This document shows positions 1 through 6,104 of a stretch of DNA of 6,714 nucleotides, in pieces. The stretch's first letter is position 1. Every line of letters starts with the position of its first letter. The notes under the pieces were generated by a model. That model was given only the letters and a program-made list of their open reading frames with translations, had not been told where the DNA came from and did no database searches. The stretch covers positions 739,120-745,833 of the forward strand of contig CP070642.1 in the NCBI GenBank assembly GCA_020354105.1, written 5' to 3'. The translations under genes and the position numbers were made by a program. This stretch comes from Chloroflexota bacterium (GTDB lineage Bacteria; Chloroflexota; Dehalococcoidia; GIF9; UBA5629).

Positions 1-736
1 TGCCCAGAGATGTAGCCCCGTTAAAGAACTCGACATTGCCGGTTGGAGTGCCTGAGCCGGGCGCGCTGACCGCAACTGAGGCGGTGAAGGCGACCGATTG
101 ACCGAATACCGAGGGGTCGGGTGTATCGGAATTTATGGTTGTGGTGGTATTGGCCTTGTTAACCGTATGAGATATCGCTGATGAGGTGCTGGTGTTAAAA
201 TTGGTATCACCCAGGTACTGGGCCGTGATATTGGTGTGAGTTCCCACCGCCAGGCTGGAGTAATTCAGAGTTGCCGAGCCGCCAGAGATCGCAGCGGTGC
301 CCAGAGATGTAGCCCCGTTAAAGAACTCGACATTGCCGGTTGGAGTGCCTGAGCCGGGCGCGCTGGCCGCAACCGAGGCGGTGAAGGCAACCGACTGACC
401 GAATACCGAGGGGTCTGGCGTATCAGAAGTGATGGTTGTGGTGGTGTTGGCCTTGTTAACCGTATGAGATATTGCCGCTGAGGTGCTGGTGTTATAGCTG
501 GTGTCTCCCGAATAGGTAGCTGTGATATTGGTGTGGGTCCCCACCGCCAGGCTGGAGTAATTCAGAGTTGCCGAGCCGCTTGAGAGGGCAGCGGTGCCCA
601 GAGATGTAGCCCCGTTAAAGAACTCCACGCTGCCGGTTGGAGTACCTGAAGCAGCTGTTACCGAGGCGGTGAAGGCAACCGACTGACCGAATGCCGAAGG
701 GTCTGGCGTATCAGAAGTTATGGTTGTGGTGGTGTC
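1..736 (-). repeat. Tandem 297-bp repeats encoding near-identical Ig-like domains
   Basis: The same sequence recurs at 1, 298 and 595, a period of exactly 297 bp (99 codons). Positions 1-68 are identical to 298-365. Reading on the coding strand, the first domain (446-736) lacks a short SAPGSG-type stretch and is 97 codons long. The second (149-445) is a full 99 codons, and the third (148 downward) is cut by the window edge. Similarity at DNA level, including silent sites, points to recent duplication or gene conversion. The total number of units cannot be known from this window, and such arrays are prone to assembly collapse. Confidence 0.93.
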
Positions 737-3046
737 CAGCTTGATTAGAGTAGTGACAAAGGCATCGCAAGGATAGAGGCCAGTGCCACCCTGATAGCTG
801 GACTGATAGGCATTAGCACTTGTTACCGGAAAGCCGCTGCTACATTCTCCGACAATACAGACTTCATCAGAAGCATTCGCGGCTATACCATACGGGATGT
901 CATAGCCGGCGCCACCAAGATAACTTGAGAAAACCAGGCTGTCATTACCTGACAAATTAGGATTAAACTTGGCAACGAAGCAGTCTGCACCACCTCCTCC
1001 ACTGGTAGGCTGGAAAGGGTGCTTGGTTGGCAAGTTGGTACTGCCAGGCGTAGGGTCGTTGATATCACCCGTTATATAGACATAATAATAAGTGCCACCA
1101 GAAGAGGAAACCGCCAGGTCATTTGCATGCATGTTCCTACTAGTCGAAGTGGTGCCGAAATAGCTTGAGTAAATGAGGGTACAGCTTCCCGAAATAGGTA
1201 TATTCATCACCGTGACAAAGCCACAGGGTATAGTGTATGAAGAGCATGGGTATGATGGTTGAAAAGCATTGGTAGTCGTTGGGTAGTCGGCGTCAGTGTA
1301 ACTTTGTTTATTGGTGGTCCCTGTAATATAAACCGTAAACTGGGTATTGGAGTAGATCCCCTCACCCATATCTGCATAATCACCACCCAGATACGTGGAG
1401 AACATTGGCGCCGAAGACGGCAGAGCCTGCAGCCTGGCAACAAATGCATCAGAACTACCACCCAGGCTGCTGTCATAAGCATTCGCGGTAACAGGTAAAT
1501 CGCTGCTATACGTTGTCCCGACTATTACAGGGCAATTGCTATCAGTAATTGCTATGCCTTTTGCTTCGTCAATCCCGCTGCCACCGAAGTAGCCGCTGAA
1601 TATCCGGTTGCCGGCAGTCGAGTTAAATTTGGCCACAAGGGCATCGACAGATCCTCCATAGGGTTGGCCATAATAATCTGAAATAGTGCCGGGAAGATTT
1701 GTGGAGGAGGTCGAGCCTGCAACGTAAACTTCAGTCGGGTGCGCTATATACAAACCCCATGCCGAATCACTACCAGAGCCGCCGAAATAAGTAGAATATA
1801 CGAGGCTTTTACCGTCGGTAGCAAGCCGGGTCAAAAACACGTCACCGTTTGGGCCACCACCTCCCAGGCTACTTTGACTAGCGTTGGCAGTCACGGGGAA
1901 ATCGGAGGATAAAGTCATTCCTGCTACGTACGCTTCGCCACCATAAACCCTGATTCCATGGCCATAGTCACTACCACTTCCACCGAGGTACGTCGAATAG
2001 ACGAGGCTGTCCGTACCTGCAGCGCTGGTGTCTATCTTGGCAACAAAAGCGTCATAGGGAAACGTGACAGAACCACCACCGAAGGTATTATCAAATACGT
2101 CAGATGGATAAAGCGGAAATGAAGTGTTGTCGGAAGCCGTATAACCGGTAATATATGCATAGCTCCCGACAAACTCTACGTCCCAGGCCTTATCGTTATC
2201 CGTACCGCCAAAATAGCTGGAATAGCCAAGCACTGGGTCGATAACCAGAGGGTAACTTGAATCGTAGGACGTAACCTCAAACCCATAGCCGTTTTGAGAT
2301 GCCAGCAGCTCAAAGCCGCCCTCAACTGTAACCATGGTGTCATTAATTTGCTGGTAAATATAGGGGCGGGACTGTAGCAAATCGCCGAACGCAGTAGTCA
2401 CAACCAGGTCTCCACTGTCAACCGCAATCTTTTCCACTCCTCTGTAAGCAAGGGCAATATCATCTACACTGGCGCCGGGGCTGACCACGAAGTCATATCT
2501 TAGGGCGCTGTTCTGGCTGTACAATCTCAGGTCAATGCCGGGATAAATATCCGTATAAACAACCTCTGCGTAGGTGGGAATGTCCGTGTGCCACTTGGCT
2601 GGGTCATTGCCTATGAGGTAGTTAACCACCCCTCGCGATTTATTCCTTCCCTCGATTGCGCGTGCGCTGTTTGCCCCCAGGAAGTCAATACTGGTGACCA
2701 GCCTCTCTGCCTGCCTTTGGGTCGTTTCTGTTAGGCTGGCATCTTGCTGTTCGGGAGCATCAGTGTAGCGAATAAAATTAAAGCCAATGCTCTGTGGCGT
2801 TAAATAGACGGTCTGACCGCCTGCCATGGCATAGTAAGCAATACTACTGTCCGCTTGCCCCTGATTCTCAATAAAGAGTATCGGCATTTCAAGAGATGCC
2901 TGCCGGGCAGCAGTGGAACGGTCAACCGAACTTGCTTGCGGAGATGGTATAACAGCGGAAGACGTATCCTGTCTTATATCGCCGAGCGGGAAGATTATGA
3001 GCAACACAACCACACCTGACAATAGCCACAGGATTCTGTTTCGCAT
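1..3046 (-). CDS. Large secreted DUF7948 / SBBP beta-propeller / Ig-like repeat protein, C-terminus beyond the left edge
   Basis: The frame is open for 1015 codons from the ATG at 3046 to the window edge, so the protein is longer. AGGAGAAA at 3051-3058 is a good ribosome site for this start. Residues 1-25 form a Sec signal peptide (R2, R4, then a hydrophobic stretch at 5-20). Residues about 55-272 match the DUF7948-type domain that precedes SBBP repeats: IENQGQ at 59-64, then VNYLIGNDPAKWHTDIPTYA, YPGIDL and VIDPVLGYSSYFGG. Residues 273-770 hold seven SBBP repeats, each opening with a [YF]S.Y[LF]GG-like motif. Residues 771-867, 868-966 and 967 onward are Ig-like domains of the Big_3_5 type (TPDPS.FGQSVAFTASV, GTPTG.VEFFNGATSLG, HTVNKAN). 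There is no catalytic motif, so a cell-surface adhesive or structural role is inference. The surface anchor, if any, is outside the window. Domain assignment is firm; function is not known. Confidence 0.93.
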   Translation of the reverse strand, partial: MRNRILWLLSGVVVLLIIFPLGDIRQDTSSAVIPSPQASSVDRSTAARQASLEMPILFIENQGQADSSIAYYAMAGGQTVYLTPQSIGFNFIRYTDAPEQQDASLTETTQRQAERLVTSIDFLGANSARAIEGRNKSRGVVNYLIGNDPAKWHTDIPTYAEVVYTDIYPGIDLRLYSQNSALRYDFVVSPGASVDDIALAYRGVEKIAVDSGDLVVTTAFGDLLQSRPYIYQQINDTMVTVEGGFELLASQNGYGFEVTSYDSSYPLVIDPVLGYSSYFGGTDNDKAWDVEFVGSYAYITGYTASDNTSFPLYPSDVFDNTFGGGSVTFPYDAFVAKIDTSAAGTDSLVYSTYLGGSGSDYGHGIRVYGGEAYVAGMTLSSDFPVTANASQSSLGGGGPNGDVFLTRLATDGKSLVYSTYFGGSGSDSAWGLYIAHPTEVYVAGSTSSTNLPGTISDYYGQPYGGSVDALVAKFNSTAGNRIFSGYFGGSGIDEAKGIAITDSNCPVIVGTTYSSDLPVTANAYDSSLGGSSDAFVARLQALPSSAPMFSTYLGGDYADMGEGIYSNTQFTVYITGTTNKQSYTDADYPTTTNAFQPSYPCSSYTIPCGFVTVMNIPISGSCTLIYSSYFGTTSTSRNMHANDLAVSSSGGTYYYVYITGDINDPTPGSTNLPTKHPFQPTSGGGGADCFVAKFNPNLSGNDSLVFSSYLGGAGYDIPYGIAANASDEVCIVGECSSGFPVTSANAYQSSYQGGTGLYPCDAFVTTLIKLDTTTTITSDTPDPSAFGQSVAFTASVTAASGTPTGSVEFFNGATSLGTAALSSGSATLNYSSLAVGTHTNITATYSGDTSYNTSTSAAISHTVNKANTTTTITSDTPDPSVFGQSVAFTASVAASAPGSGTPTGNVEFFNGATSLGTAAISGGSATLNYSSLAVGTHTNITAQYLGDTNFNTSTSSAISHTVNKANTTTTINSDTPDPSVFGQSVAFTASVAVSAPGSGTPTGNVEFFNGATSLG
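737..2230 (-). repeat. Seven SBBP repeats (one complete beta-propeller)
   Basis: The opening motif recurs at residues 275 (YSSYFGG), 350 (YSTYLGG), 417 (YSTYFGG), 483 (FSGYFGG), 549 (FSTYLGG), 626 (YSSYFGT) and 706 (FSSYLGG), with spacings of 75, 67, 66, 66, 77 and 80 residues. Most units also keep a GxxxxxxAYVxGxT-like strand, an SSDFPVT-like turn and a DAFVAK/R strand. SBBP repeats are named for a seven-bladed propeller, and seven copies are seen. Blade 6 is the most divergent: it has FGT in place of FGG and a tyrosine-rich insert. The copies differ at DNA level, so these repeats are old. Confidence 0.85.
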
Positions 3047-3096
3047 AATCTTTCTCCTATTAATTTATTCCGGAAGTGCTTTTGTCACCGTCGCGT

Positions 3097-3125
3097 ATAA
3101 TATGCCTTAATACTGCTATTGTCAA
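3097..3125 (-). promoter_or_regulatory. Sigma-70-type promoter of the SBBP/Ig protein gene
   Basis: On the minus strand, TTGACA (3120-3125) and TATTAT (3097-3102) are separated by exactly 17 bp. The -35 is a perfect match and the -10 matches five of six consensus bases. Transcription should start near 3090, leaving an untranslated leader of about 44 nt ahead of the ATG at 3046. It lies just downstream of the MFS gene remnant, so the gene appears to have its own promoter. Confidence 0.8.
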
Positions 3126-3155
3126 TACATTTCAGGCTGTAAATATTGGCCACTA

Positions 3156-3326
3156 TCACCTTGCTGCGCAGGCTAACTGTGTCAAGATAGGATTGAAGAG
3201 AGCACCGAAGGAGTAATACCATCCGCCATAGCCGAACAAACAAAGCACGATGCCGACGGCTACTATCCACCAACCATAGAATATATTCCCGATTTTTCCC
3301 GCTGCAGCTTTATCGTCAGCCAACAT
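3156..3326 (-). pseudogene. Remnant of a major facilitator superfamily (MFS) transporter N-terminus
   Basis: A 56-codon frame begins at the ATG at 3326 and ends at a TGA at 3156-3158. Residues 15-48 (start IFYGWWIVAVGIV, then GGWYYSFGALFNPIL) are a typical first transmembrane helix and loop of MFS permeases with the FYGWW signature. In intact proteins this is followed by a segment like EFGWSRA and eleven more helices. Here the similarity stops at about residue 49 and the frame ends as LACAAR. I see no continuation in the other frames down to the next promoter. There is no Shine-Dalgarno: the coding strand has CCTCCT where a ribosome site would be. It is probably a decayed fragment left by a deletion or rearrangement. 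The family call rests on the first helix only. Confidence 0.7.
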
Positions 3327-3577
3327 GTTTAGAGTCAGGAGGTAAGATAAAAAACAGTGGCCGCTTCTTGTAATGCTGATATCGGCCAGGTTGGCTAATA
3401 TAGCACACTGTCAGTTAAAAGTTCAAACTAACCGCTGGAGACAGGGAAAGAGTGCTCACGGAAATAGAAAGGGTTCTGGCAACCAGTCATTGCACAAAAC
3501 GATGTTTTGTGTGATTATCTATAACTAAAAACAAAATACCTATTGACTGGAATCAGGTTTTTTTATGATTAATCACA
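3327..3577. other. Non-coding gap between MFS remnant and small membrane ORF
   Basis: No convincing coding frame is seen on either strand. An AGGAGG lies at 3337-3342 on the plus strand, but the nearest GTG opens only a frame of about a dozen codons. The base composition becomes clearly AT-rich from about 3500 onward. The one visible structure is the short inverted repeat at 3493-3511. Confidence 0.5.
3493..3511. repeat. 8-bp inverted repeat (CACAAAAC / GTTTTGTG)
   Basis: CACAAAAC at 3493-3500 and GTTTTGTG at 3504-3511 are perfect complements around a 3-base GAT spacer. No T-tract follows on either strand, so it is not a standard intrinsic terminator. It sits about 65 bp ahead of the small ORF at 3578 and could be an operator-like dyad or chance in AT-rich DNA. 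Confidence 0.4.
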
Positions 3578-3784
3578 ATGATCAAAGTGCTTTTGGGTAG
3601 TATCGCTTGCGTTATCGTCCCTATAATTTGGTTCATTGTCAGGATAGAGTGGGAACTCGTTAATTTTGTATCTTTATTTAGCTCAACACCATTCGGGATA
3701 GGGGACTATATATTTGTAGCTTTGGCAATTCTAGGAATTATGGGAATAATAGCCAGCTTTTACAGCAGTTTTGGTGATGGATAG
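3578..3784 (+). CDS. Possible small membrane protein, 68 residues, unknown function
   Basis: The ORF encodes two clear hydrophobic helices, about residues 3-22 (LLGSIACVIVPIIWFIV region) and about 44-63 (DYIFVALAILGIMGIIASFY), joined by a loop containing RIEWE. I recognise no family. The ATG at 3578 is the first in-frame start after a TGA, but no Shine-Dalgarno precedes it, and only a poor promoter (TTGACT at 3543, 15-bp spacer, TATGAT) is visible. The helix-loop-helix pattern with charged residues between the helices favours a real product over random AT-rich translation. It stands alone, convergent with the 487-residue gene, so context gives no role. Confidence 0.4.
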   Translation: MIKVLLGSIACVIVPIIWFIVRIEWELVNFVSLFSSTPFGIGDYIFVALAILGIMGIIASFYSSFGDG

Positions 3785-4073
3785 ACCTCAATTTGAAGCC
3801 GTTTAGGATTGATCGAGCACAGTATGGCTGATTGTTCGATAGCTTAGTAGTTAACTGAGATGTTGGTTTGATGATCACCAATAGATATTTGTTAGACCTG
3901 GGAAGTCACAGTAGTATATAGTGGAGACAGGTCATCAACAGTAATTGACGAGAAACCTAGTGAGGCTATTTTTTCAACTTTCAGGTAGACAGATTGTTAC
4001 AAAGTTCTTACTAACAATCCGCGTCGTTTTGGACAGTATTTCAATTCGCACGATTTATCAGCTTCTGCATATT
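3785..4073. other. Convergent intergenic region
   Basis: This lies between the 3' ends of the small plus-strand ORF and the minus-strand 487-residue gene. It has no credible ORF. An imperfect dyad (ATCGAGCA at 3814-3821 against TGTTCGAT further on, one mismatch) and the perfect inverted repeat at 3992-4019 are the only structures seen. No canonical stem plus T-run terminator is present for either gene. Confidence 0.5.
3992..4019. repeat. 8-bp inverted repeat downstream of the 487-residue gene
   Basis: GATTGTTA at 3992-3999 and TAACAATC at 4012-4019 are perfect complements with a 12-base spacer. It starts 55 bp past the stop codon of the minus-strand gene, where a transcript end would be expected. 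No U-run follows on that strand, so intrinsic termination is doubtful. It may be a 3' end stabilising hairpin or chance. Confidence 0.4.
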
Positions 4074-5537
4074 CTAAATCATTCCAACCAATTTGGCATA
4101 TGTTAACGAGACTATGATATATGCAAAACTGCTAGCCAAGCTTGTAATAATAAAAGCTCTCAAACCTTTTGTTTTACTCACACCCAACTTTTCGGCATGT
4201 ATGAACGTAAATACCAATATACTAACTCCCCCAAATATTACACATACCAATGCCAATGCAGGAGCCCCCAATCCCAATGCAAATACCAAATACAAAACCG
4301 ATCCTGGGAAAAATATCAACCCTGCATTTATCAAAACATATACCAAGCTATAGTACCAGTGACCACGAACGTTAACTCTCGATTCCTTACCAAGCAATCT
4401 TGGCATTAAGAATATCCAAGATAATATCCAGAACAATATACTAATCAATATAGCAAATAGTAAAGCTCCTGATGTAGCACCTTGCTCAAGGCTATTACGG
4501 AATTTACTAGTCGTAGCTTGTTGAAAAGCTTTGATTACAATATCTTTTGATGGATTACTTTGTGTGTAAGTTACACGCCATACTCTGCCAAAATCACCCC
4601 TTGCATCTTCAACTGCATATGCAGGGACTCTCCTAAAGTTATCGATCTTTGGTCCGCCAAACAACTCATAACCAGACTGGTCAGACCCAAATACAGGATT
4701 CTGAACATTGAAATCTATTCCGGGTGGGGCTACTACATAAACCTTTGTAAGTTCGATTGGTTTGCTCCACGATGCTCCTGTCCCCAGCTGGTACGAGTAC
4801 GTATTGCCATCCTTATCTGGAACTAGCGTTGCTGTCCAAGATAAGTGTATCCCTGGATTTTCGTATGACTTTGATTTACCTGAACTTGGGCTTACCTGTG
4901 GATTGGTCTGCAATTTCACTACAGCAATTTGTTGCCCCTTTAGACCAGCGATAGTCTCATTAACCGAAGCAGGTAATCCTGCCTCTTTCACTAGGCTTTC
5001 TATGTCTACATTTTCATTGATATCAAATATTAGTATATCGGAACTTTCTGTCTTGAAAGTCGCAGAGGGTTCTACGGTCGCTGGCGCACAACTTGTAAGC
5101 AATGCAGGAGCCCATAGAGGTGCTAAGATGCCGCCATTAGATAGCAAAGCTCCCGAGAAAAGTGTATGCAGCGCCATTCTTCTATTGCTTATCCTTCTTT
5201 CAATAAAGGAATCAAGACTTGCAACATATTCTCCTTCGAATTTAGTAACGTCCTCTTCAACTGCGTAAAACCCTCTTGCCTCAACTCCCAAAGGTACAAA
5301 AAAGTTTATTTCATGAGATTCTCTAGTTTTATCGCGAATAGACAAATATACATCAACTCTGGCTGTCTCTGTATCCTGAAGGGTAACTACTGCTATTTGC
5401 TGTCCTTCTTCCAGATATCCCCATAGCCAACTTCCAACTGCAGGCGACATTGTATTTACTGCCTTCGGATTCATGAGTAATCCTGATAATACAAGTAAGG
5501 TTAAAAAGCTATAGCAAATTGTTTTTAAATACCGCAT
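4074..5537 (-). CDS. Exported membrane protein of unknown function with a duplicated GQQIAVV module and internal lipobox-like segment
   Basis: 487 residues. The start is supported by GGAGGAG a few bases upstream of the ATG. Residues 1-28 look like a signal peptide or N-terminal anchor (R2, K5, then FLTLLVLSGLLM). GQQIAVVTLQ (45-54) recurs as GQQIAVVKLQ (201-210), and each copy is followed by a beta-rich stretch ending in YAVE (91-94 and 307-310): EINFFVPLGVEARGFYAVEE in the first, PIELTKVYVVAPPGIDF and later VPAYAVEDA in the second. Between them, RRMALHTLFSGALL (119-132) leads into a hydrophobic run ending LLTSC (C150), which resembles a lipoprotein signal. Residues about 353-378, 396-420, 424-446 and 458-484 are membrane helices, so the middle domain is probably extracytoplasmic. 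No catalytic motif is visible. No family could be named. The gene is alone on its strand, with an operator-like repeat upstream, and is more AT-rich than trpE. That it is a real gene is near certain; its role is unknown. Confidence 0.9.
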   Translation of the reverse strand: MRYLKTICYSFLTLLVLSGLLMNPKAVNTMSPAVGSWLWGYLEEGQQIAVVTLQDTETARVDVYLSIRDKTRESHEINFFVPLGVEARGFYAVEEDVTKFEGEYVASLDSFIERRISNRRMALHTLFSGALLSNGGILAPLWAPALLTSCAPATVEPSATFKTESSDILIFDINENVDIESLVKEAGLPASVNETIAGLKGQQIAVVKLQTNPQVSPSSGKSKSYENPGIHLSWTATLVPDKDGNTYSYQLGTGASWSKPIELTKVYVVAPPGIDFNVQNPVFGSDQSGYELFGGPKIDNFRRVPAYAVEDARGDFGRVWRVTYTQSNPSKDIVIKAFQQATTSKFRNSLEQGATSGALLFAILISILFWILSWIFLMPRLLGKESRVNVRGHWYYSLVYVLINAGLIFFPGSVLYLVFALGLGAPALALVCVIFGGVSILVFTFIHAEKLGVSKTKGLRAFIITSLASSFAYIIVSLTYAKLVGMI

Positions 5538-5574
5538 AAAGCTCCTCCCTTCAACCTTGCCTATTATTTGGTTA

Positions 5575-5612
5575 TGATATTACCATACCTATTGTGATAT
5601 TACCATACTTAT
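5575..5612. repeat. Two 18-bp direct repeats with a 20-bp period (candidate operator)
   Basis: TGATATTACCATACCTAT at 5575-5592 and TGATATTACCATACTTAT at 5595-5612 differ at one base, and their starts are exactly 20 bp apart, close to two helical turns. They lie 38-75 bp upstream of the 487-residue gene and overlap the -10 and likely start site of its best promoter candidate. That geometry suits two repressor dimers bound side by side. The regulator is not encoded in this window. Confidence 0.6.
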
Positions 5613-5635
5613 ATTTTTAATTTAATTCTAGTTAA
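5608..5635 (-). promoter_or_regulatory. Candidate promoter of the 487-residue exported protein gene
   Basis: On the minus strand TTAACT (5630-5635) and TATAAG (5608-5613) are 16 bp apart, matching four and five consensus bases. The region is very AT-rich, so chance matches are expected. The -10 overlaps the edge of the 20-bp-period repeats, which makes this the most sensible choice. An alternative is an extended -10 of the form TGGTAATAT, present inside each repeat. Confidence 0.4.
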
Positions 5636-5778
5636 TTAAACTGAACTATAACTATTTGATTACCCAATGTTCTAACTCGAATTACTCTCAAGTAACATTC
5701 AAGTAAATTGTTACCCGATTGAACGATTTAGCGTTTGTGCGATGTAAGGCAACGAACATTCCAGAGACATGCTGTGGC

Positions 5779-5807
5779 TTGACAAAGGAAGGACAGGCTG
5801 TTATATT
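5779..5807 (+). promoter_or_regulatory. Sigma-70-type promoter of the trp T-box transcript
   Basis: TTGACA (5779-5784), a 17-bp spacer and TATATT (5802-5807) form a near-consensus promoter. The start would fall near 5814, just ahead of the first T-box helix at 5831. Strong, probably constitutive initiation with control left to the RNA leader is the usual T-box arrangement. Confidence 0.85.
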
Positions 5808-5813
5808 AAGTCA

Positions 5814-6104
5814 TAACCGAATACTGTAAAGGCTGGGAACGAGACTAGTAAGCCTCCAGCGGGGCTCAGAGAGCCGGGTAAGGTGTGAGCCGGTGTCAGC
5901 GCAGAGGCTGAATGGACTCGGGAGCCGCAAACCGAAAGGGATTTGCCCGAGTAGGCTTTGACGGAACGGGCACCGTTAACAGAGCCCAGGGTATCGCTTC
6001 AAAAATTCGAAGCCGTACCTGAATGATATGATTGCCTGAAGAGGCAGTCAATTAGGGTGGTACCGCGAAGCTAAACCTCTCGCCCCTATGGCGAGAGGTT
6101 TTTT
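5814..6104 (+). promoter_or_regulatory. T-box riboswitch, tryptophan-specific (specifier UGG), controlling trpE
   Basis: The diagnostic T-box AGGGTGGTACCGCG lies at 6054-6067. Stem I spans 5831-5926. Its lower part pairs GGCT (5831) and CGAG (5840) with CTCG (5917) and AGCC (5923), separated by a GA-rich internal loop. The specifier loop has AGTA (5847-5850) on one side and GAA-TGG-A on the other, with TGG at 5913-5915. The upper stem is AGCCTC (5851-5856) with GAGGCT (5904-5909), topped by an AGAGA bulge and a GGTG-containing distal loop. Next comes a GCAAA/TTTGC hairpin with a GAAA loop (5927-5946), then a helix of GGCTTT and ACGG with CCGT and AGAGCC. Stem III is at 5990-6019 (GGTA, GCTTC with GAAGC, TACC). 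AGAGG (6040-6044) can pair with CCTCT (6076-6080) to form the antiterminator, which excludes the terminator. Uncharged tRNA-Trp should bind the specifier and the UGGU bulge (6058-6061) and permit read-through into trpE. The exact 5' end is inferred from the promoter. Confidence 0.95.
6073..6104 (+). terminator. Intrinsic terminator of the trp T-box leader
   Basis: A perfect 12-bp stem (AAACCTCTCGCC at 6073-6084 with GGCGAGAGGTTT at 6090-6101) has a 5-base CCTAT loop and runs into a T-tract ending at 6104. Its left arm shares CCTCT with the antiterminator, so the two folds are mutually exclusive. This is the off state when tRNA-Trp is charged. Confidence 0.95.

Noticed and set aside
1..736. 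CRISPR array or transposon repeat
   Set aside because: The repeats are 297 bp, in frame, and encode Ig-like protein domains; there are no short spacers, terminal inverted repeats or transposase.
883..1498. Frames of 61-91 codons on both strands inside the SBBP gene
   Set aside because: They are out of frame with the continuous 1015-codon reading frame, lack ribosome sites, and give low-complexity or arginine-rich translations without family resemblance.
2913..3110. 65-codon plus-strand frame opposite the start of the SBBP gene
   Set aside because: It overlaps antisense the signal peptide, ribosome site and promoter of a well-supported gene, and it has no ribosome site of its own.
3085..3273. 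62-codon minus-strand frame across the MFS remnant and the promoter
   Set aside because: It is a shifted frame of the MFS remnant and runs through a near-consensus promoter; the translation is basic and unlike any protein I know.
3543..3569. Promoter for the small ORF at 3578 (TTGACT, TATGAT)
   Set aside because: The spacer is only 15 bp and the region is AT-rich, so the match is not better than chance.
4093..5426. Several plus-strand frames of 65-168 codons opposite the 487-residue gene
   Set aside because: All are antisense shadows of a gene with a good start, signal peptide and membrane helices. The longest (4762-5268) has no ribosome site and a composition typical of shadow translation.
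5690..5725. GTAAC / GTTAC inverted repeat as an attachment or replication site
   Set aside because: Only five bases pair around a long spacer in AT-rich DNA, with no integrase or replication gene nearby.
5831..5926. Reading the leader as a trp attenuator with a leader peptide
   Set aside because: No short ORF with tandem Trp codons and a ribosome site was found, and the 14-nt T-box plus specifier loop explain the leader fully.
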